NCBI GenBank assembly: GCA_030268105.1
Contig: BSDZ01000080.1
Coordinates: 2,273,001 to 2,337,000 of the forward strand
Origin: Volvox africanus
Taxonomy: Eukaryota; Chlorophyta; Chlorophyceae; Chlamydomonadales; Volvocaceae
Length of the DNA: 64,000 bases
Direction: 5' to 3'
Shown here: piece after piece, positions 56,248-64,000 of the stretch
Layout: the number at the start of each line of letters is the position of its first letter
Position numbering within the stretch: the stretch's first letter is position 1
Notes under the pieces: generated by a model
What the model was told of the DNA's origin: nothing
Database searches by the model: none
Seen by the model: only the letters and a program-made list of their open reading frames with translations
Made by a program: the position numbers and the translations under genes

Positions 56248-59200
56248 ATGCCAGAGCTACCAGAGATCGAAGCAGCGAAGAGACTTCTGGAGCGTGGCTG
56301 CGTAGGCAAACGAATCGAGAAAGCCGTGGTTGCAAACGACGATAGTGAGCCCCAACCACGGGTTTGGGTTAGGAGCCACGTCCAAGGTCCAATCCTATGG
56401 GGTGTAGGAGGGCAGCGGAACCAAGCCCACCGTCACCTCAAACTTATCCAATGCAACCGGCCCGTCATGTCTGCAGATCGCGGGTTTGCACGCGTCCCAA
56501 AACAAAGTCGGGGCCCTCTCGCTGATTACAACGCGTGCCATCTCGTGACCCAGATTCCCAGACTTGTCAGTGAGGCCACAGTGATTGAGCAGCTTCTCGC
56601 CCCTTTACCCCGCGCTCTCTCGATGCCCTGTGCTGTGATGTAAAGAGGTGTTCGAGGGCGCCTCTCCAGATGATATCGGACGGGCGCTCGAGGGCAGACG
56701 GGTGGTTGCGGCGCACCGTAAGGGGAAGTACCTTTGGCTGGAGCTTGACAATCCGGAGGGACCGTGGCCGTTGCTGCACTTCGGTACGAGGGAAAGAGTA
56801 CCGCTGTTGCCCTTCAGATTCCTGCAGCTGCCTAATGAAAGGCTCCTTCGCAAAAGACCATGACCTCAAAACCATTAGTAACCTTTCCGCTATGATGACA
56901 GGACGCGAGTGCATTCTGAAACCCAACCCACATTTTGCTCCAAGGTGGTATGCGTAGATTATATATTATATTTTTCATGTTGGCACGTAGCATATTATGA
57001 CGACTTCGTCCACATCGATGTGTACTGCATGTCCCAGTATTAGGGAGCGGTGGTGAAGTCTGCTGGTGCTAGTACCGGCCAAGATGCGACGGGCCACCGG
57101 CTAAGCTTCTTTGTCCATCGCCCGGAGACACGCATGCGTCTTCTTGTGGGACTTAGGTCTCTGTCTGCCCCTGGTCTGTGCATCCTTGCCGTGCCCTGAC
57201 CTTTGAGGCACCTGAGGCATTTTCTTTATCTTGGGGCTACTTAGGTATCATTCCTCATACTGGGTTTGTTTGTTTAAACGTTATTTTTCCGTGTAAGGAA
57301 ACTCGACACTCCCTTTTGCAATGACAGGAATGACCGGTGGGATTGTCGTCCAAAAAATGGCGGTCACAAAGTATAAGCGGTGAGGTTTGGGCGAGCTTGG
57401 GGAGAGGGCCCGGGAAGGGCAAGGGCGAACGGAACTGAAGAAGCTCCTATCCACGATTACCACTCGGGAGGTTCAGGAAGGCAGAGTAGACAGGGGGCGC
57501 CGGGATGCCGGAGGCGGCCAGGCCCCAGTACGGTGGCCCCTCCCTGGTGTACGACCAATGAGTGAGCCGTAATCTTTCATTATATCTCATTTCGAATTGA
57601 TGTGGCAGAGGTGGTCAAAACAGGGCATCGGAAAATATTTTAAACCGTTGCAGCAGTGTTTTGGGCGTGATTTGGCAACGGTGTCTAGCAGCGCAAATTT
57701 GTTTTTGTTAGATTGCTGATTTTCAGATGAGGAGCCGGTGCCCTCCGTGCGGATGACCCGTCCTTTCGATGCATGTCAATTTGGAAAAGCGTAGTATCCA
57801 TTTAGAGTCTGATCCGGAGGATTGGCCCCCTCGCTTTACTAAGCTGGAGCTGGACTTGGAAGGGGGCGCCAAGCTGGCGTTTGTGGACGCGAGGAGGTGA
57901 GCTGGTGTAGCAGATAATGGATGGGACCCCGTGGGGTAGCAGCTCGATAATTCAATGGGCACTTCGGCAGAATTGGACTCAAAGAGGGGTACAGGGTTCC
58001 GTCGTGACGTGAAGGGAATCCGCGTTGGGGCATGAGACCTATAAATCTCACCCCAGCGACAGCAGAAAGGCTGGGCAAAGGAAACGAAAACACCTATACA
58101 TGGGCACGGCGCGAATAATCCTGCAGCAAATCATCTGCTTGGCGTGCCATGAAGTGGCGTTTGGGGGCAGGAATAGGGATGGCTGCATATTTTTCCACCT
58201 CTGGCTATGCGTGGCTATTTAGGTACACCAGGACCGTTTAAAATGTGGGTATTAATAATGGACAAAGGAGTTGTGATCTTAAAGCTGTACAGCTCATAGA
58301 TGACGGGCAATGCTTATTTGTTACAGCATAATGATGTAGGATTCTATTATGAACAGTTAAGGAATTACGCTCCCATACAGGTTTGAATTGTAGTCCTTGC
58401 GGTTATCAGCTGCACGCTCTACCTGCTGAGCTATAGGAGCATTTGGACATGTAGCAAAATGTGCACATGTGGATATGTAGCAAAATTGTCAACTTATATA
58501 ACTCAGGTGTATATGACTGCATATAACAAACATTGAGCTATTAAGACTGCTGACTTCGGTCTAACGTAAACTAAATTGTTTGCCTAAGTTCGTGTATAGG
58601 TAACGTTTGATATTAGGCAAAGCAGTACGGAAATCAACGAACCAACCCCCAGTTTAGCATGTGAGGATTTGTCGAAAGCACAGCGGCGAAATGCTAATGA
58701 ACAACGCAAACTAATATGTAAATAACATCGCAAATTAATTAAGCAAAATCAAGAGATAAGAATGGAAATCTGTTAGATATGGTAATACGCTCCCATACAG
58801 GTTCGAACTGTAGACCTTGCGGTTAACAGCCGCACGCTCTACCTGCTGAGCTATAGGAGCTGTAGAGCACTTCTTCGGGTTGCCCGAGAAGGTCAATCTT
58901 TTGCCAGATATATGGCAATCCATTTACTTATTAGGGAACGTAAGCGAATGATTACAATATGCATTACTGGTCCTACCACAAACGAGGATGTGCTCCTATA
59001 CTCAGCGGCAAAACGCTCTCGCACGTGTTGAGAGTCATCACCTTGTGGTTCAAGCCTTAGTGCGTTGTAGACGTCGTACCAGTTGAGGTACAGGAGCATG
59101 TATGCATGGTCATCATTGATTTTCCTGAAACTGCCAGATTGTTCTCATAATGGTGAAACGGCATCCTCGACAGGTCCATCCGCGCAGGGGACACGGCAAC

Positions 59201-62130
59201 TGAGCCCCGATCACACTGTCCCGGGTTAAGTGCCACATACCCCAATCACGTGTCAGGAAGTCCCCTTGTCCCCAAGCTCTGCTTGGAAACCCGTCAGGAA
59301 GTATAGCAGCATCTGGGCTTCTCTTACCTCTTGGGATCACGGCTGCATCCCACGACGTGTCCAACTTTGTAACTCCCTGCTTGCCAGTACAGCTTGAATA
59401 GCCAGGTGCTTTCCTATATGCCAGGAAACAATGGCTGTGGATTAGAACACACGTACACATACACATACATACACACATACATATACGCATACACATACAC
59501 ATACACACCGACTCCACACTCCACACTTTTCATGTCATACATCTGAAAGAACGCATAATCTACCCGCAAGCGCAGTTAACACATCTACATCGACCAGGTC
59601 GAGCGATCATACACAATCCTGCCCCTTCCGTTTAACCGTCAACCCTCCGAGCCTTTCTGCCTAGGCGCAACTTCAGACAACATATCCCCTTTACGTGTCT
59701 AAATTTGCTAACGAACCCAGCCAACGCTGCACCTGACTTGACAACCATGTATTCCTGACCACCACCTCCTCCGGATTGTTGCAAGGTTTGCGCGAGTGAA
59801 GTTGCTTGTGGACCCACCGAGCCAGGAACCGCTATCAAAGCTAGGTTTCGACGTCCTTAATGAGCTGCCGTCCGTCGAGCAGTTCGCGGCGGCTGTGCGG
59901 AAGCGTGTGGCCCGGGCCCCGGGCCTGAAGATCAAGGCACTGCTCCTGGATCAGGTGAGCAGGTCATCCGTGGCGTCTTAGAAAGCTTCCGCGTTTTTCT
60001 TTCTTTGGAGCACCTCATGATAAGCATCGGACGAGCTTTTGATGTGGCTGATAAATATTTTTGCCTGCTTTATCCGCAAGGTTACCACTCCTGTCGGAAC
60101 GTGCAATCCCAACTGATTGCAATTAGTGTATGCGGCGCATGTAGGAAGGCATGAACCAGCAACAAACCGCCGTCGCATGCTAGGTTCCCCCGTCTAAGGC
60201 CGGAATACAACACAGGTTTTCACCGGTCCTTGCTCACACTACACATTCCTTTTCGCGGGCTGATGCTTACCTCTGCAACCCTGCGCATATGGCTGTTCCG
60301 TGCCGCCGCAGGAGTTTTGCAGTGGGATCGGCAACTGGGTGGGAGATGAGGTGGGTCCGTGCATATTGGGGCTTTTTCCTTCTTCTTTTCCTTTCCATAG
60401 CACTAGCATAGATAGACAGACTAACCGACTGGCAGGCTGACTGACTGGCTGACTAACAGACAGACAGATTACACCACCATGGCGCTTTGAGCACTAGTCA
60501 ACTGTCTACCTGCGTGCCAGGGTCCTGAAGACGTGCTGACCTAGTTGGCCCCGCTGACGAACGCGGACCCTCCTAGCGGACCACCTTAGCTAACACGTTC
60601 GCTCCCACTCGCTCACGCCGTTCGGGCAGAAGTCCCCAACAGCTTCCTTCTGACCTATTGCAAGGTGCTGTACCAAGCCCGTATCCATCCGGAGCAAACG
60701 GCGGCCTCGCTGGATGATACGGCGCTGGCGGCCCTCCACAGCGCCATCTGCTCCGTGGTGGGGCTGGCGGTGGAGGTGGAGGCAGACTCCGATCGCTTTC
60801 CCCGGGACTGGATATTCCACTACAGGCAGGTGCTAGCTGGGGCCACCGGCCGCGCAAATACACACGTAGGGTAGTGACACCCACGTAACCGCGTGATGTG
60901 GTGATTTTGGCGTGTGCCTACCCGCTTGACATGGGACGCCGTCTTTCAGGGCTGAGTTAGTTACGTGTCCAATTGCTTCATAGCCCCCGGCTGCGCGTCT
61001 TAACTGACCCCGGTATTGAGCTACTGAACACAACCCAGGGGCCAAGGCAGGATGCAATGGGTATCAACCTCAGCAGGCATCACGTTTCCACGCCCCAAGG
61101 CACGTTTGATACCGGTTTGATACCGGCATGGGAGTTCTAATAGGTCGTTTTCTTGCAGGTGGACTAACAAGAAGCCCAGCTCCGTCAACGGCCATAAGAT
61201 CGAGTTCGTGACGGTAGGCTCCCGCACCTCTGCCTTCGTCCCGGCACTGCAGAAGCTTAAAGTGAACGGTGATGTCAGCGATGGGGTTGATGGTGGTAAC
61301 AGAAAGGCCAGGGCCAAGACCAAGGCTGGAGGGTAAGCATCGATGTGGCGGTCATTACATCGTGGGCCCTCTGTAGGATATGGGGAAAGAACCCATAAAT
61401 ATGAATATGGAGAAGAACGCATACGTATACGTACGATGCATTTTAGAGGCGTGCATTTGGGGATCTCATCAACGCCCGCGGATAACTTGTGACGAATGTG
61501 CGTTTATGCATCATACTCCCACGCGGTCTTCAAATCCATAGGGCATCTGGCCAAAGCAAGCGGGGCCGGGGCTCGTCTAAGAAGGCGGCAAGCAGCGAAA
61601 GCGAGGAGGAGGAAGAAGAAGAGGAAGAAGAGGAGGAAGAAGAGGAGGAAGAAGAGGAGGAAGAGAAACGAGGTGCGGTTACGATATGGCAAGGCGGCGC
61701 CCAGCTCTTGAGTCCACGCACTGGATCCAGGGACACAGCTCCCTCGAATAACCGTTGTCCCGTTGTTTGTCGGTTGTCCCCATGTTCTCTGATCACAGAT
61801 TCGGATGATGGTGGAGCCAAGGCGATTGCTGCCAAGCACTCCAGGAAGGCGGCTGCCAAGCCAGCTGGTGTTGGGAAGGAAAAAGGAGCCAAAGCCGACA
61901 GGAAGGGAAGCAAGAAGGCAGGCGGCAACAAAGCCGCCGGCTTTGGAACAGAGTGCGAGGAAGACGAGGAGGAGGAGGAGGACAGCGAGGTTGAGGAGAC
62001 TCCAAAGAAGAAGCGGCCAAGGGCGACTAAAACGGCTGCACCGGCGGTGAAGAAGGCCTCCAAGGGACCTGCAGCTAAGGGAGGCCCAATGCAGTCCGCA
62101 GGACCACGTGGCCGTAAAGCCAAGGCTTAA
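56248..62130 (+). CDS. Formamidopyrimidine-DNA glycosylase, plant FPG type
   Basis: Base-excision-repair glycosylase/AP lyase for oxidised purines (Fapy, 8-oxoG). Ten exons close in frame (464 aa): 56248-56344, 56646-56783, 57328-57379, 57795-57896, 59786-59954, 60312-60350, 60665-60825, 61159-61332, 61542-61672, 61799-62130. The start MPELPEIEAAKRLLERG places catalytic Pro and Glu right after the initiator Met, which fixes the start. RKGKYLWLEL, MAVTKYKR, LAFVDARR, FARVKLL and IKALLLDQ follow. The helix-two-turn-helix reads GIGNWVGDEVLYQARIHPEQ. WIFHYR, KIEFVTVG and AFVPALQKL come next. As in plant FPG there is no Cys zinc finger. The C-terminal about 130 residues alternate poly-Glu with Lys/Ala-rich stretches, like the Arabidopsis tail, and include likely nuclear signals (PKKKRPR). 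The intron after 60825 needs a GC donor (CAG|GCAGGT). Intron 4 (57897-59785) contains tRNA sequences on the opposite strand. Confidence 0.95.
58369..58440 (-). pseudogene. tRNA-Asn-derived copy, anticodon GAU, probable pseudogene
   Basis: 72 bases on minus, nearly identical to the tRNA-Asn at 58789-58860 and sharing its acceptor stem (GCTCCTA/TGGGAGC) and D arm. The anticodon loop reads CTGATAA instead of CTGTTAA, changing the anticodon from GTT to GAT, nominally Ile. The anticodon stem gains an A-C mismatch (TGCAG/CCGCA) and the T arm reads TACAATTCAAACCTGTA, with a mismatch too. These changes suggest decay, but the acceptor stem is intact. Confidence 0.65.
58789..58860 (-). tRNA. tRNA-Asn (anticodon GUU), nested antisense in FPG intron 4
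   Basis: The 72-base cloverleaf folds fully: acceptor GCTCCTA/TGGGAGC, D arm GCTC-AGCAGGTA-GAGC, anticodon arm TGCGG-CTGTTAA-CCGCA with GTT, variable AGGTC, T arm TACAG-TTCGAAC-CTGTA. There is no intron and CCA is not encoded, as in eukaryotic nuclear tRNAs. The A and B boxes (TAGCTCAGCAGG, GTTCGAAC) are good. A T-run (GATTTTGC) lies some 40 bases downstream. The gene is on the strand opposite its host gene. Confidence 0.8.
59449..59508. repeat. (acatac)n microsatellite in FPG intron 4
   Basis: A run of acatac/atacac units in the long intron between exons 57795-57896 and 59786-59954. Confidence 0.85.
60408..60470. repeat. gact/agac simple repeat in FPG intron
   Basis: Imperfect tetranucleotide repeats (agac, gact, ggct) in the intron between exons 60312-60350 and 60665-60825. 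Confidence 0.6.
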
Positions 62131-63153
62131 GCAATAGGCAGCATGCACTTGGTTCGGGACTTCCTTGGGCGACGTAACGGTGGCTGAAGAATATAGCCCC
62201 GGATCTCACAAGGGCATATGGGAAGCAAAACAACTTGGCAACCGCGGACCCAAACCGAGAGCTATAGCTTACACAATAACATTCCGTACCAATCTTCACC
62301 ACGCTGACGCATGGGTTTGATTGCTGCCCTGAACTGTGAGCAGCCGCGAGCTTTAATTGAAATCCTTGACTCGAGACGGGATGAAGTCTGTGTTTTATCT
62401 GTTGGCTAAGTCGGACTTCTTGGCGGTAACGCCGCTGCGCGCCGTTCATTCTGAATTCTGTCCGCTTTAGGTACGGTCCAGGTTCGACCCGATGAGGTAG
62501 ACAGAGGGCAACTTGGTGAAGCGCTGCAACATAACATTTCCCCGCGGGTGCTTTCCAGGCTCAGGATAGCGCCCCTCAGCCGGTAACAGGGCACTGTAGT
62601 GGTGCATGTAGTGATGCAGCTCACCAAATACAATAGAGCATAACTTTACGCGATCCATAGCATCTTTGCTCTTGTTTCACAACTTTCACGATGGCGACAC
62701 ACACACACACACAAAGATTATATAACATTATACAATGCGTGTGTATGTGTATGTGTTTGTGTATACGAAATGATATATGCGGAACCGGAAACAAAAGACT
62801 GGTATTTGCTGGTATTTATGGCACGACCATCACCACCACCACCAACTACGGATCTCAACAAACGCCACCGGGGTCCGTTCCCATTACAGCAGCGTCTTCG
62901 ATCCAGTAACTCAGACCCCCCTTTCCCAACACCCGCCAACAAATAATGACCCAACACGCAAGGCTCGGGGCAGCACGCAGCACTTGAGACATGCCAGGCA
63001 TGGGCATATCACGCATGTCTGTATGCGAAATTCACGCGAATTCAAGGCCCAGATCAGATACCTTCATCACCATCATCGTCGCTGGCCGGTTAGCCCATCT
63101 GTCCGTCCGTAAGTTTGTCAGTCGCGAGAACATCGCGAGAACGTGGCCTACAG
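62131..63153. other. Convergent intergenic region FPG / pseudouridine synthase
   Basis: About 1 kb between the two 3' ends. It contains an (ac)n tract at 62698-62714, a tgtgtatgtgt tract near 62740-62765 and a cac-rich stretch near 62825-62845. A minus-strand open frame at 62467-62658 has no recognisable motif and is not called. Confidence 0.5.
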
Positions 63154-64000
63154 TCATCCTACACTCGGCATTGGCCAGCCTGCCGCCTCAATCAGCTGCC
63201 GAATATACCGCGGTAATGGCGCCACCGCCGCCACTGCCGCCTTTCCCGGCCGCTTTATTACAAGCTCCCGCGAGTGCAACAGCACCGGCGGCGGTAGCGG
63301 ATCCACTTCGCCTGCGGCTTCGTGGCTGCGCCGAACGACCCGTGGGTCATCGCCCAGCAGGGCCCACCACTCAGGTGGCAAGCGGTCTCGTAACATCAGT
63401 CGTGGCGGCAGGCCACGGTAGCCGTAGCGCTCATCACCAATGATGGGGGCTCCCAACTTACGAGCGCAATGAACACGAAGCTGGTGGCGTCGGCCTTCGA
63501 CACAGGGAATGGAGGAAGTGCAAACAGAGGGACACTCGTGGCAGTGCCGGCACATGGCGGTTTCGGAGGAACCAGCTGAAAAACCTTCAACCAATGGCCC
63601 AGTCAATTAATCTCTCTGGATGGTAGAATGGCATGCAGACGGGGACTACCGGAACACACAGACGGCCACTGCAGGACAGAGAGAGACATACATGCACATA
63701 CACACAGAGAGAAGGGGGGAGAGAGAGAGGCAGGTAGAAAGAGGGAGGCACGCATGCGGGTTTCGCCTGACATCTCAGGGTAACAAGAGCTGCTGCAACC
63801 CCACCACTCGGAAGACCCCACCCGTCCCAACACGCAGATTTCCTGTCCTACCTGTTTCCGGTGTGAGCTCCACCCAGCTGACGCCGCAGCCTGTGGCCTT
63901 GACGCGATAGGCGGTTACAGCGGGGCAGGCAACACCATCCACCACCACCGGTAGGCTGGGAGTGTGGCGGGGACGTTGGGGCGATAGGACGTTAGGGCGG
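63154..64000 (-). CDS. RluA-family pseudouridine synthase, partial (N-terminus off window)
   Basis: RluA-type enzymes convert specific uridines in rRNA, tRNA or mRNA to pseudouridine. Two exons are visible on minus, 63852-63955 and 63154-63494, and join in frame; earlier exons, including the catalytic HRLD aspartate motif, lie to the right of the window. The visible part has the C-terminal core: CPAVTAYRV, WVELTPETGRRHQLRVHCAR (the family motif TGRxHQLRVH), LGAPIIGDERYGYRG, and LLHSRELVIKRPG. An insert (about 55 residues) between the last two motifs is rich in Arg and Pro. The acceptor before the Gly-Arg-Arg codons is AAG rather than CAG. Target RNA and compartment cannot be told from this part. 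Confidence 0.85.
63690..63745. repeat. (ga)n-rich tract in pseudouridine synthase intron
   Basis: A purine tract of gaga/gagg units (plus strand), so pyrimidine-rich on the coding strand. It lies within the intron between exons 63852-63955 and 63154-63494. Confidence 0.7.

Noticed and set aside
62467..62658. Minus-strand 63-codon open frame in the FPG/pseudouridine synthase gap
   Set aside because: No family match by eye, no good splice context, and it lies past the 3' end of the pseudouridine synthase.

Overview
The window is nuclear DNA of a chlorophyte green alga, most likely a Chlamydomonas/Volvox relative. Genes are dense and intron-rich, with GT/GC...AG introns and alanine- and glycine-rich disordered protein segments. 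TGTAA, the usual green-algal poly(A) signal, lies downstream of several stops. A TTTTAGGG-type telomere-like motif sits in one intron. There is a gene for an intraflagellar-transport dynein subunit (WDR60), so the organism is probably ciliated. All gene models below were built by hand from splice signals and family motifs. In every gene that is complete in the window, the exons join without a frame break and end at a stop.

Layout, left to right. A 10-bp minisatellite (1-379) lies in an intron of TrpD (anthranilate phosphoribosyltransferase, minus, cut by the left edge). Cytosolic-type prolyl-tRNA synthetase (plus, 2874-8823) and the repair endonuclease XPG/Rad2 (plus, 9519-21293; about 2565 aa) follow. 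Then come the folate enzyme HPPK-DHPS (minus, 22910-26879), an F-box protein with WD-like repeats (plus, 27369-31113), and a CaMKK/GRIK-like kinase with a C-terminal cyclic-nucleotide-binding domain (minus, 33127-37912). WDR60/DYNC2I1 (minus, 38291-43590), the tRNA-modifying enzyme MnmG/MTO1 (plus, 44001-50409), a prolyl 4-hydroxylase with a ShKT domain (minus, 51792-55778) and FPG DNA glycosylase (plus, 56248-62130) come next. An RluA-type pseudouridine synthase (minus, from 63154) is cut by the right edge.

Genes mostly alternate in direction, giving four head-to-head pairs with 400-510 bp between start codons (TrpD/ProRS, HPPK-DHPS/F-box, WDR60/MnmG, P4H/FPG). There are four convergent pairs between them. 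The genes do not form one pathway: two are DNA repair (XPG, FPG), three concern tRNA or rRNA (ProRS, MnmG, RluA-type), two are plastid/mitochondrial-type biosynthesis (TrpD, HPPK-DHPS), and one or two are ciliary or signalling genes.

The most unusual items are the kinase-CNB fusion with an N-terminal MGCC acylation motif, an almost perfect 87-bp-arm inverted repeat in a ProRS intron, and a series of acidic-aromatic motifs in the XPG spacer that resemble TFIIH p62-binding sites. Also notable are a tRNA-Asn gene and an anticodon-altered copy antisense inside an FPG intron, and about six GC-AG introns among some 87 inferred introns.
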